Source of the DNA: Jacaranda mimosifolia
Lineage: Eukaryota > Streptophyta > Magnoliopsida > Lamiales > Bignoniaceae
Assembly: GCA_018894105.1 (NCBI GenBank)
Contig: CM032119.1
Location: forward strand, 14,215,246-14,279,245
Length of the DNA: 64,000 nt
Direction of reading: 5' to 3'
Shown here one piece after another: positions 20,985-31,399 of the stretch. A program made the translations under genes and the position numbers. How positions within the stretch are numbered: position 1 is the stretch's first letter; each line of letters opens with the position of its first letter. The notes beneath the pieces are model-generated. The model did no database searches and was not told the origin of the DNA. It saw only the letters and a program-made list of their open reading frames with translations.

Positions 20985-21409
20985 CATTTAGTAACAAAAA
21001 CAATTGTTACCATTGTGTACAATTGAATTTTGGAGGAAACGAATTTCTAGAGGGAAAATTAAATTAACTTTAGTAATAAGACATTTTGTTACAATATAAT
21101 TTATTTATAACGAACATTTTCCTGTTACGATAAGTATCCAATTTCGTTACAAATAAATTTTCCTAAATGGCAACAAACATTATATGTGACAAAATGACAT
21201 TTTTCGTAATGAATATTTATTTAGTTACAAAACATAAAAAACGTAATGTAACAAATATTAGTTAAAGGTAACAAGATTTTTATTTTGTTACTCAAGATAA
21301 GCATTTTAGTAACAAAAATTCAACTTTGTTACGATAAATACAACACTTGCAACAAAATTTACCTTCGTTACAAAAGATTTTGTAACATGAAATGCAATTT
21401 GTTGTAGTG
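20985..21409. repeat. CACTA-like right subterminal region and terminus
   Basis: GTTAC/GTAAC words in both orientations, for example CTGTTACGATAAG and TTTCGTTACAAAT, ending TTGTTGTAGTG. Immediately right, TGTTCATCCCCATA is copia-1 leader (equivalent to 58,862). The expected 3-bp target duplicate would be TGT, but its left partner is lost. Confidence 0.6.
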
Positions 21410-22273
21410 TGTTCATCCCCATATATTCATCATCCATTCAACAATTAAATGAACAATAAACAAGAATTGATAATCAATCTATCCAATTAAATGTTTATCT
21501 CATAAACAAAAAATTGGAGGCAAAAATAAGCATAATAATTATGCATCTCATTTTTGCACAAAGTTGAAGATTAACTTAAACTTGACTTTAAAAGCAAGCA
21601 AAAATGTCCAACATTATTTTAAGCACTTGCATAACAATTATTGCATCAAAATGAGGATGAAATAATAAAGTTTGATAGGTCAAAAATGCCAAAATAGTAC
21701 AAAAATAGTTTCTAGGCAAGCCTTGGGTGGGCCGTTGCCCAGCCGACCGGCTAGGCGTGTAGCAAGTGCACACAAGGCATGCCCACTGCCGTGCCAGGCA
21801 GCAACCCTACCACAAGACCTCCATAACATTATTTCATACAAATTTTGATAAATTTTCAGCATATAAACACCTTCAAAACTGGAAATTAAAGTGCTTAATG
21901 TGCTTCAAAAATCAAATGTAAGGAAGAATCACCGTTCTCCAAAAATCTCAAATTAATTCCAATCCAATTGGATCCAAAAATAGCCAAACACATTAAAGCT
22001 ATAATTAAATGCAATATCAACATATAACATTATCCAATGCTAAATCAACATTTAACATAGTAAGATTTGAATCAAAACTCATGCCAACATACGAAATAAC
22101 ACTTAAACATATATTGACATATTTCAATCCAACTTAACAAGAGCCACATGCAAAATCCCCAAACACTCAAATTCATCAATCAAATCAAGTATTTGGAGAT
22201 TTAAAATCAATTAATCACATGAATCAATTCACTAAAATCCTAATTAAGATACGAAGATGACTTCGATACTACT
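21410..22273 (-). other. Copia-1 leader and degraded primer-binding site
   Basis: Homologous to the copia-3 leader at 58,862-59,784 throughout (GTTCATCCCCATA, ATTCATCATCCATTCAAC, CATAAACAA). The GC-rich patch at 21,720-21,810 corresponds to about 59,210-59,300. At 22,259-22,271 GACTTCGATACTA is the decayed counterpart of the copia-3 PBS complement GGCTCCAATACCA. Small open frames across the GC patch are not conserved in copia-3. Confidence 0.7.
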
Positions 22274-25200
22274 TGAAGGAAGAGATGGATTAGGATTCAT
22301 AAAATTAAACCAAAAGGAGGCAAAATTAAACTAAGCAACTCCATCCCAAGGGTCTAACTACATGCCAAAAATTAGGATTTAAAGGCTAAAAATTACGTTT
22401 GAGGATGGAATCAAAGAAATCAAGTAGAGCTCTCAAAGAATTCCTTAAATTGAAGATCAACAAGCTCCACAACCTTGATCCCGTTGCTCCACTTCCAAGC
22501 CTCCAAAATTCAGAAAAATTTACACACTCTGTTGTCACCAAAACAGTGAATTGTTGGCCAAAAATTAGGACAAAACTCAGCTCCTTGGTCACCCAATCAA
22601 AGCATCAAATTGGCCACAAAAATAGTTCAATCAACTAACTCTAAGTTCCCCAAGTGTGGAGCCTCTAATGTATAGTCCACACACCGAGGATAGGCTCTCA
22701 ATCTACCTCACTTTTCTAGATAAGAGATGAAGGAGGTGATGATGGAGGGTTGGCGGTTTTGGAGGAGGAGATAATTTATAGGTGGTTATTCAACACATGA
22801 ATTATACCACCTTTTGGAGGCAAAATGTGATGGCATCTAACACCCTCAAGTGGCCGGCCACATGCTCCTTGTGTAAGAGAGGATTCCATCACACTCTCCA
22901 TACATGTGTGCTAGGCTTGTAAATGGGTAGGGTATTACCCTACCTAGGCCCAAAAATGTCATACCCATACTCTACCTATACCCATACTTATTAAAGATAA
23001 TGTAATGTGTATGGGTAGGGTCTATTCCCATAAATTACCCATGTACCCATATCCATAAATTATCCATTACTTTGTACTTCAATTTAATTTATAAACCTAA
23101 AAATTGTCTATACCGAAATTAAATTTATATTAATGATAAGCCCGTTACATATTTTGTAAGCCTAAACCTACCTTATTACCTGACATAGGTTTTTTTTTAT
23201 GGCCTGACCTAGCCTTCTTAGATTTTTCCAAAGCCTAGGCTTGGCCTAAAAAAGCCTATTTTAGTTAAAATTTTAATTAGACTTAAATTTTATATAGGTT
23301 TAAGCTTTTAATAGGCTAATGCCTTAATAAGCTTAAGACTTTGATAGGCCTTAATAGGCCCAAAAATTCTATAATTTATATTAAGCAAAAATATTGAGAC
23401 AAAATTTAAAAAAAAAAATTGGAATAGCAATAACAACAGTTGAACATTTTTCATCAATAAAATTAATAATATTAAAATTGATAATGGAATAAATATTTTT
23501 TATAAAAATAATTAATAAAATTAATTTTGCTAATGAATAAACTTTGTTAATAAAAAATTTATTAATGAATTAAAAATAGAAAATAAAGATTAATTAATTT
23601 AAATTTAAAAATTAAATTAAATTAAATATAAAAAAGTTTTTTTATTTTTTATTATCGTATGCTAAATAATATTTTTAGTATATATTGAAAAAATTAGTAT
23701 ATACATTAAAGACATAAGTCCAATAAACTAGACCTAATGGGTCTTGAGTTAGATAGGATAGGGTAGGTTAGGGTAGGCTTAGGGTCTCATCATTTTGGGT
23801 ATTTTAGGGTATGGGTGTGGGGAGGGTGATACCCTACCCATTTACAGGCCTAATGTTGCCAATTGCCAACTTGCTAAATCTTCATTTAGCTTAAATTTGC
23901 ATTTGCATTTCATTTCGTAAATTAAAATGCCAACTTGCATAATTCAAATGGACTCTTCCATTTGATTTTCCTTCAAAACTTCGATTCCCAATTTAATTTA
24001 ATTAATTTGACTTAACTCATTAGGTTAATTAACTTAACTCTTTAAGTTAACTAAAGGTAACTTAACTCCTTAAATTGACTAATTAATTTATCATATGACA
24101 CCAATTAAATTAACATTTCAATTTAATTGGCATAATCTAACTCTTTAAATTATTTTGATTCATTTAATACTTAAATTAATCAAGCCAAAATGACCAATTG
24201 ATAATGAGTCAATTTCTTTTGCTCCTTAGGCAAAAACGCCTAACAAGTAATTTTCTAACTCCTTAGAAAACTCCTTCCATCACATAAGAGTTTCCTTTGA
24301 CTTTTGTATGTGATCCATTAGGTTTATCCATTCATTGGACATGGGCTATCAACTCATCATGATATTTTCAATATTAAAATATTCGTATTAGTTTAAATGA
24401 GTTTAAACTAATAACTCTTTCAATTAATCTCTTTTAGTTGAAAAGCACACAATCTCTATGGTTGATGTCTGGCAACAAGCCCATGGAGCCCAACTAATTG
24501 GATGAATGAATTATATCTTGATGAATCGTTATAGCTTACATCTACCATGTAAATATGGTCATTTCATCTCCTGTCTCTCAAAAGAGGCTTAGGGCAAGTT
24601 ATTTATCGGCTCCCTAATAGCCTCAATGACTATGTTTCTGCATCTAATGTTCGATTCCCCTTTATGACATCAACTTTGGAAAATGCCTTTTTCTAAATTG
24701 TCATACTACCTTGCGACAAGAATTTCTTGGAATCGATCATTATAAAATACATAGAAGATGCATTTGTTCTTCACAACAATAAGGAAATGAATCCCATCCT
24801 GGATCTCACAAACTTTCATTTTTAAGTAGCTTATGCCCAATCTAAACTCCAGATGACTCTCTATTTGGTCAGGGCAAAATCAAAGCATAAGGGCCTAAAC
24901 ACAAGGTTACTATCGATCTCAAGTCAAAGGACTTTATATATGCATATTGTATGCTTAAGAACTTGCCACTACTAATATGCCATTATGGCTATTTAGTGGG
25001 TTCTCTAGGCAGGCCTTTAGTGAACTTATTCTCTAACATGTATCCATGTCTAGCATAGATTACCTATGAAACAGGGTAATATCCAACCCCTAGGAGTATG
25101 TCTCGTTAGTGTAAGTCTATCTGAATCTTATATGCCCTTTATCATAAGATTCTATGACTTGGAATATTTAAAATTATGTCCTCGGAGACTTGTTTCGTGA

Positions 25201-25392
25201 TCACCATCATATGAGTGGCCACGTCCCATAGTCTTATATGATTTAAGGATTTTAACCAAATGCAATTGAAGTATAAAAGTAACATAAGATGAAAACTGTC
25301 ATTTTTATAAAATATCATTCAATCAAGATTGTCTCACAATTGAAATGGTTATTACACGCCAATTCTAATTGGCTGCGGGCACTATTCCAACA
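22274..25392 (-). repeat. Copia-1 5' LTR (LTR D), interrupted by a MITE
   Basis: On the plus strand runs TGAAGGAAGAGATGG ... GCACTATTCCAACA. Without the 941-bp MITE it is about 2.17 kb, matching LTRs A, B, C and E. The position equivalent to the TATA box of LTR B (CTATATAAGG on the element strand) reads TTACACAAGG here (complement near 22,868-22,876), so the promoter core appears mutated. The MITE lies about 40 bp to its right. Confidence 0.85.
22912..23852. mobile_element. hAT-like MITE 2 (about 941 bp) in LTR D
   Basis: Terminal inverted repeats TAGGCTTGTAAATGGGTAGG (left) and TAGGCCTGTAAATGGGTAGG (right, read inwards), 19 of 20 identical. The 8-bp flanks are ATGTGTGC and ATGTTGCC, only 5 of 8 alike, so the target duplication is decayed or offset. 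LTRs A, B and C lack the insert. Interior AT-rich with AGGCCTA/TAGGCCT words near the ends and no coding frame. The TIR scheme TAGGsyTrTAAAyGGrTA is shared with MITE 1. Confidence 0.75.
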
Positions 25393-25448
25393 TGCAGCTC
25401 ATCCAAACTGTTAACTTATACAGTTGTTTAAGTGTTGTAGCTCCTTTA
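25393..25448 (-). repeat. Fragment of the 43-bp tandem array between two copia LTRs
   Basis: TTAACTTATACAGTTGTTTA, then AGTGTTGTAGCTCC, is a unit of the array at 27,630-27,960. It lies between LTR D, which ends at 25,392, and LTR F, which starts at 25,449, so both copia insertions hit the same array within 56 bp. Confidence 0.75.
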
Positions 25449-27525
25449 TGTTAGAATAGTGCCCTACAAGCCAATTAGATTGGCATGTAGAACTACTCTA
25501 TGTAACAGTCTTGATTGAATGATATTCGATAAAATTGTCATCTTCATCTTATGCATTTATGATTTTTTCACATGCATTTGGTTGAAGCCTTTAAATCATA
25601 CTAGACTACGAGACTTGGTCATGCATATGATAGTGATCATGAAACAAATCTCTATGGTCATAATTTAAAATATTTCAAATCATAGAATCTTATGAAACAA
25701 GGTATCTAAAATCCGAATAGACTTGCACTAACAATGCATATTCCAAGGAGTTGGATATTGCCATATTTCATGGGCAATCTATGTTATACATAGATGGATG
25801 TTAGTGGGTACTTGTGATAACACAAGTTCATTGAAGATCACTTAGACAATCCACGAGGTACCCATAGTAGCGTTGGTATTGGCAAATTCTCTACCTTATA
25901 ATAGTGCATATGATTAGTCCTTCGACTTGAGGTTCTACAGTTACCTTGTATTTAGGTCTTTGTGCTTTGATTTTACTCCGACCACATAGCGAGTCGCCCA
26001 TGGCTTAGTTTGGGCACTAGCTACCTAAGTGTGGAGGTTGGTGAGTTTAAAGATGGGATCCATTTCGCTCATCTATGAAGAACGGATTGGTCTCCTATGT
26101 GTTCTAAGATGATAGATTCCAAGAAATCCTTACACAAGGTGATGTGACAATTTAGAAAAGGAGTTTTCCAAATTTGATGTCATAATAAAGAATCGAACAT
26201 CAAGAATAGATACATAGTTATTGAGGCTATTAGGAAGTCGGCAAATATCTTGCCCTAGACCTCTTTTAGGAGACAGGAATACAGAAAAACTATATTTGCA
26301 TGGCAATCGTAAGCGGTAATTGTTCACCCTCAATTAATTTATCCAATTGGTTGGGCTGAATAGGCTTGTGCTAGACATCGGCTATGGAGATTGAGTACTC
26401 TTCAATTAATAGGGATTAACTGATGGAGTAATTAGTCTAAAAGAGTTTAAACTAATCGGAATATTCGATATTCAATAAATCACAAAGAATTGTAAGCCAA
26501 TGTCTAATCAATTGGTGAACCTAAAGGGTCATCCACAAAAGCCTAGCACACACTCACTTGATTGAAGAAATTATCTAAGGAGTTAGATAATTACAGTGAT
26601 CAAGTTTATTAGAGAGAGAGACTAAGTTGGCTAATTATTAATTGGTCACTTCAGCTTGATTAATTTAAGTATTAAACTATTCAAAATGATTTAAATAGTT
26701 GAATTAGACCATTTAAATTAAGAAGTTAATTTAATTGGTGCCATGTGACAATTTAATTAGTCAAATTCAACTTAAAAGGTTAAGTTGATTTAAATTAATC
26801 TAATTTAATTAAATAGTTAATTTAATTAGTAGGGGAATCTAATTTTGGAGGAAAAATTAAATGGAAGATTCCATTTAAAATTAGTGAGTTGGAATTTTAA
26901 TTTAAGAAATTAAAAATGCAAATCGACTAGCAACTTAGCATCCTAGGTGGCATAGTGAGGGGTGTGTGATAGAAGCTTCCTTAAGCTTCCATCTCACACT
27001 ATAAACCTCTCATGGCCAGCCCTTAGGAGGCCTAATTCCAGCTGCATTTTCTCTCCAATCAAGTTGTGATTTCATGTGTTGCGAGAAACCACTCTCTAGA
27101 TTCCCACCAACAACTTTATCTCTCAAATAGCTCTCTTCCACTTTCCTCCTCATCCTCCTCATCCTCCTCACATCTCTAGCTAATTGAGAGAGGATTGAGA
27201 GTATTGCAAAGTGTGTGGACTTCTTTAGAGGCTATACACTTGGTGAGCTTTTGGATTGGTGAACCAAGTTCCTTTAAGGTGGTGGCCGAATTTTGTTTCA
27301 TTTGGTGACTAACAATTTTGCAACTTGGATTGTTGTTTTGCTGCCTTTCCTTCATCATCTTGGAGGAGTTCCAGGCAGCAAGAGTTGCTATTGCTGCTGT
27401 CCTTTGGAAAGGAGTTAGAGATCCTTGGAGAAAAAGGCGAAGAACTCGCTTGGAAGGAGTTCCATTATGAGAGCTTACTAGTTGCCTTATGATTTCTCAA
27501 TTAAGGTAACATTCTCCTATCTTCA
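25449..27525 (+). repeat. Copia LTR F, plus orientation (2,077 bp), probably solo
   Basis: Starts TGTTAGAATAGTGCCCTA and ends TTCTCCTATCTTCA, the termini of the copia LTR family seen at A-E but in the opposite orientation. A TATA box is visible as CACTATAAACC (TATAAA at 27,000-27,005), positionally equivalent to those in LTRs A, B, C and E. The right flank ATACATTATTGAGGC could be a decayed primer-binding site, so this may be the 5' LTR of a lost element rather than a true solo LTR. The flanking 5-mers (CTTTA, ATACA) do not match. Array units lie on both sides. Confidence 0.8.
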
Positions 27526-27629
27526 ATACATTATTGAGGCATGAAATAGATCCTTGGGTTGAGGATGCATTAGTTCATTTTTCCCTAATTTTTGAAATGG
27601 TTATGGATCCTAGCACCTCCTCTACCTTC
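27526..27629. other. Junction sequence between LTR F and the tandem array
   Basis: About 100 bp without repeat units. It includes TTATTGAGGC (possible decayed primer site) and an open frame starting at 27,534 that runs into the array. I see no domain. Confidence 0.3.
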
Positions 27630-27960
27630 ACTTCGAGCTATTTATTTTATATACTTAAGCATTCTAGGTCCTCCGAGCTATTTAGGTTATGTACTTATCT
27701 GTGTTGTAGCTCCTCTGAAGCTATTAATTTATACACTTGTTTAAGTGTTGTAACTTATCCGAGCTATTAATTTAGGCACTTAAACAAGTGTTGTAGCTCA
27801 TCTGAGCTATTAATTTATATACGTGTTTAAATGTTGTAGCTCATCAATTTTTACATTTAATGTGTTGTAGCTCAGCTAAACTAGTAGTTTATACACTTGC
27901 TTGAGTGTTGTACTTGTTAGAGTTGGTAATTTATACAATAGTTTAAATGAAATGCCAGCT
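27630..27960 (-). repeat. 43-44-bp tandem array downstream of Tat-like pol
   Basis: The unit GTGTTGTAGCTCATCTGAGC, then TATTAATTTATACACTTGTT, recurs at about 27,701, 27,745, 27,788, 27,830, 27,861 (short) and 27,905, with degenerate units from about 27,630. One unit contains an internal palindrome (CACTTAAACAAGTG near 27,778). Confidence 0.8.
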
Positions 27961-27974
27961 CAAGTAATTTCAGT

Positions 27975-28364
27975 TAAAATAAAAAAAAGTGACAGAAAAT
28001 TTAAGAGTTATGCAACACAAGAAAAGTTTTTCCACATATAAAAGCGCCTAAGACTTTGCGCGTTCCAAGGTCTTGATAGCTTCTTTCCTCTATATTCTCT
28101 AGCTTGTATCCACCTCCAAGCAAGATCTTGATGATCTTGTAAGGACCCTCCCAATTAGGGTCCAATTTCCTACAGCTCCTAATATACTCAATCCCAAGTG
28201 CCCCACTTGAAAATTTCTAGGTTTGACGCACCGATTAAATGCAACCTACATCCTATCTTTATCATTGAGCATCCTTAATCTAGTTGCATCATTCTTCTCT
28301 TTAATGAAGTATGGCTGATTCTTCATTAACTCTTCATTATCCTTATCAAAGAAAGTAACCTTTG
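27975..28364 (-). pseudogene. Tat-like integrase C-terminal end
   Basis: On the minus strand the stretch from 28,364 reads KEKNDATRLRMLNDKDRM, then a CVKPRNFQVGHL-like segment, the chromatin-proximal end of gypsy integrase (canonical RVKPREFKVGDLVL). It ends in LRRFYMWK (about 28,050-28,025), matching the WNAxxLRRFY terminus of the family. Several stops. It is separated from the catalytic core by the TIR element at 28,365-29,825. Confidence 0.7.
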
Positions 28365-29825
28365 GTTGTGGTTGCTTGTGATTTCATTTTTATTTTTCAC
28401 TCTTGAGAGAGAATAGTGAGATTTTTGTGTTTAAGAGGCAGATAATTTATTTATGAGGTTATGATTGGTTGTGAAGTAAAAGTGTAATGATTATAGTTGA
28501 TGTGGTAGGCAAAAGTTATGAGATGTTGTTCGGTTGTGAGAGTTTTTTTGAGAAAAACTTACAAGGTGGTGATTGGTTGTGAGATTTTTAGTGAGAAAAA
28601 CTTGTGAGGTAGTGATTGGCTGTGAGATTTTTTGTGAGAAAAACGTATGGTAATTGGTTATGAATTATAAGTTAAAATGTCATGTATGTAATGCATGTTA
28701 TATAGTATTTATATATAGATTTTATTAGAATAAAGTAAAATTAATAAAATATACTTTAGAATATCCTGAAATAAATAATAAAATATAATAATAAATTCGT
28801 GAAATAATGTAATTAATTGAACTAAATTTTTTTATTTAAATATTAGAACATACATGTATATATAATTATATATTATGATAATAAATTTATTAAAATATTA
28901 AAATATTACGTGTAAATATAATTATATATTATGAAAATAATTTTACTTAAGTATTAAAATAAACATGTAATAATTATAAATTATGAAAATAATTTTATGT
29001 ATATGTTAAAATACACTTGTCAATATAATTATATATTATGAAAATAATTTTATTGAAATATTAAAATATACATGTTAATATAATAATATATTAGAAAAAT
29101 AATTTATTTATATATTAAAATATTATGTGTAGTTATAATTATATATTATCAAAATAATTTTGTTTACATATTAAAATATTACATGCAAATATAATTATAT
29201 ATTATGAAAATAGTTTTATTGAAATATTGAAATACACATAAAATATAATAATATATTATGAAAATAATTTTATTAGGATATTGACATATACATCAAATAT
29301 AATAATATATTATAAAAAATAATTTTATTTAAATATTGAAATATTACATGTAAATATGATTATATATTATGAAAATAATTTTATTTAAATATTAAAGCAT
29401 TACGTGCAAATATAATTATAGTATAATTCAAGTTTATTTATATATTAAGATATACGTGTATATATAATTATATATCATGAAAATAATTTTATTTATAAAT
29501 TAAAATATTATGTATAAATATAATTATATATTGTGAAATATTTTTATTTAAATATTAAAATATACATGTAAATTTAATTTGTGAGGAGAATCCAAGAGAA
29601 AAACTATAGAGAATAGGAAAAGAGGTAGAGAATTCTTTAGAGGGAGGCTGAGGCTTTTCATGAGAGGGAGAGAAAAGTCTAGAGGGGCAGCCATTTTTTT
29701 ATAAAGTGTGGTTATGAGGTATGGTTATGAAGTGAGAAAAAACTCTCTTATCCAATCACATGTTTTAAACAAAAACTTGCTTGAGAGGCTTCCTTGTGAG
29801 AAAATATCTCACAAGCAAGCACAGT
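28365..29825. mobile_element. 1.46-kb TIR element in the integrase gene, carrying an AT satellite
   Basis: The ends are inverted: left GTTGTGGTTGCTTGTGA and, read inwards from the right, ACTGTGCTTGCTTGTGA. CTTTG occurs on both sides (28,360-28,364 and 29,826-29,830). It splits integrase, since homology resumes on each side. Subterminal copies of GATTGGTTGTGAGA and TGAGAAAAACTT lie on the left, and GAGAGGGAGAGAAAAG text on the right. No transposase. A 5-bp flank repeat is not typical of hAT (8), MULE (9) or CACTA (3), so the superfamily is left open. Confidence 0.65.
28850..29570. repeat. AT-rich tandem array, about 55-60-bp units
   Basis: Variants of ATTATATATTATGAAAATAA, then TTTTATTTAAATATTAAAAT, recur about a dozen times (for example near 28,929, 28,981, 29,035, 29,145, 29,205, 29,261 and 29,360). 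Spacing is irregular. Almost entirely A and T. It fills the middle of the TIR element. Confidence 0.8.
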
Positions 29826-30480
29826 CTTTGTGCTTCTACCCCAATTTCAGTAGGAATGATGACCTTCATTTTATATAATAAGCTAAAAGGCATCTCTCTA
29901 GTAATACTTTTTGATGTGGTTTGGTAGGCCCATAGCACACCAGGTGGCTCTTCTATTCATCATCCTTCAGCTCGATTAAGCCTTGTTTTCAACTCTAGGA
30001 GTATAATTCTATTTGTAACTTCCACTTGTTCATTACTTTGCGGATGCTATGTTATCTCTCTACACCCATGCATGTATTTTAGGCCCTTGAATTATCTATT
30101 ATTATTTGAAATAACCTCCCTGGAAATATAAAATCAAGACACTATATTCTTCTAAAGGAATTTAGGACCTTCCCTTCTGATATTCGGGCTAAGGCCTCAA
30201 CTTCCACTATTTACTGAAGTAGTCGATGGCTATCAATAGAAAAAAAATTGTCCTATCACTATAGGGAAAGGCCCTATTTTGTCTATTTCCCACTTAAGAA
30301 ATGAACATAGTGCATTCATTATGTATATCGGGTCCATAAATTGATGTTTTAGAGTAGCATGCTTATGGCATTCTCACACTTGCATAAAATTATTCTGCAT
30401 CAACTCAGATAATAGGTAGCAACCTACTTGTAATACTTTAGCAGCTAGGGCGGATCCATCAAGGTTGCTTCCACAACATC
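29826..30480 (-). pseudogene. Tat-like integrase: zinc-binding and catalytic core remnants
   Basis: Minus strand from 30,480. The H2C2-type region reads DGSALAAKVLQVGCY near 30,470-30,420 and ends MQVCECHKHATLKHQ (C-x-C and H residues of the zinc site) near 30,390-30,345. The core opens with EIDKIGPFPIVIGQ (about 30,290-30,250; canonical DxIGPFPxxxGG) and continues EVEALARISEGKV. The end near 29,870-29,830 matches the AVIPVEIG stretch. Multiple stops and frame breaks. Confidence 0.7.
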
Positions 30481-30549
30481 GTTCATGGACTTCCCATAAA
30501 ATGTATTCACTTTTTTGTTTAGATAATCATCAAAGCAAAGGTTGGGTAT

Positions 30550-31330
30550 ACACTATTTTGTAAAGGATTCCATCAATTAGACAAAAGCGGGCGGCTTGAG
30601 TGTGAGTTTTAGGGTCTATTTCCTTTCCTTGTTCCAAGTACTATATAATAGGCACCTATCAATCATCATTTTCTTCTATTCCTATGACCTCTACTTTCAA
30701 GCATTATTTTTTCGATTCTTATATTATGGTTGTGCGAGCTCAGCAATTAATTAATGAACTTGCCATTTTCACCAAGAAGTCAGCCTTACATTTTCCCTTC
30801 GTGGTATTTGCTGAACTTGAAATTCTTCCAACTACTTCTATAACTTGTCTATTTTTCTCAAGTACTTTGTCATTTCTTCTCTTTTAGCTCCATGCAACCC
30901 CTCAATTTGTTTGTCCACCAATTGTGCATCGTATATGCTATTGATAGCTTAGCTCATCTTTTTATGGCCACCTTAATTCCTGCAACCAAGGCTCATGCTC
31001 TGCCTCATTTATTGGACATTTTAAATTGGAATGTTATCACATATTCCATCTCATCTCCCTTTGGAATAGTAATTATAACACCAACTTCACTTTCAGCAGC
31101 ATTGATTGCCCCATCTACATATAATGACAATTGAGCTACTATTATGTGGTAATAACAATTGCTATCAGATTTGCCAATTCATGTGTCTTGATAGTCTCTT
31201 CTAGGACATACTATACATCAAATTCCCTTAGCTCTACTACCCACTTAATTTGCAACCTAAAGTATTTGGCTTTCCTAATATCTATTTGAATGGTTGGTTG
31301 GTGCAGGCCACTATTTTATGAGACAAGAAG
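30550..31330 (-). pseudogene. Tat-like RNase H remnant
   Basis: The minus strand near 30,940-30,760 shows IYDAQLVDKQIEGLHGAKRE, then MTKYLRKIDKL and FQVQQIPRKGN, matching the plant gypsy RNase H text DSQLVVNQxxGxYxAKD ... FxxxxVPRxxNxxADALA. The Asp of DAQLV is one of the catalytic acidic residues and is retained. The upstream half (31,300-31,000) is weaker, with stops. Confidence 0.65.
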
Positions 31331-31399
31331 TAATGTCTTAGTCTCCAAGTTGTTGTTACAAGGGCGAGAGCTAATTTCTTTAATTTTAAGTAGTGCATC

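Larger units (their letters stand above)
3055..21409. mobile_element. CACTA-like (CMC) block with lost left end, carrying nested elements
   Basis: The right end reads TTTGTTGTAGTG (to 21,409), the complement of CACTACAACAAA, the signature terminus of CACTA transposons. The last 420 bp and the first 315 bp both carry many short GTTAC/GTAAC words, the usual subterminal repeat pattern. The left boundary is defined only by where copia-1 homology stops (3,054). No CACTACAA is there, and 348 bp of copia-1 leader (equivalent to 58,514-58,861) is also missing, so one deletion probably removed the left terminus and flanking DNA. I see no TNPD or TNPA transposase reading frame, so this is a non-autonomous or gutted element. 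It could instead be several independent insertions that only happen to be adjacent. Confidence 0.45.
1..25392 (-). mobile_element. Copia-1: Ty1/copia LTR retrotransposon, left part outside window, heavily interrupted
   Basis: Minus-strand copia element. Its 5' LTR (22,274-25,392) is followed leftwards by a degraded primer-binding site, a long leader, gag and protease, and it leaves the window at base 1 before integrase. Alignment by eye with copia-3 (49,557-61,934) identifies the pieces: 1-1,835 and 2,818-3,054 match 54,250-55,870 plus 58,079-58,513, and 21,410-22,273 matches 58,862-59,784. Three insertions separate the pieces: a hAT MITE (1,836-2,809), a CACTA-like block (3,055-21,409) and a MITE in the LTR (22,912-23,852). 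The base after the LTR starts TGCAG, the expected right copy of a 5-bp target duplication whose left copy is outside the window. The host at that point is the tandem array after the Tat-like gypsy pol. Confidence 0.75.

Noticed and set aside
21588..21862. Small minus-strand open frames in the copia-1 leader
   Set aside because: Not conserved in the homologous copia-3 leader (59,160-59,350).
22912..23852. Perfect 8-bp target duplication for MITE 2
   Set aside because: Flanks ATGTGTGC and ATGTTGCC agree at only 5 of 8 positions, so the element is called on its TIRs alone.
25449..27530. Solo LTR F with a 5-bp target duplication
   Set aside because: Flanking 5-mers CTTTA and ATACA do not match, and the right flank may be a decayed primer site. 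Kept as an LTR with uncertain status.
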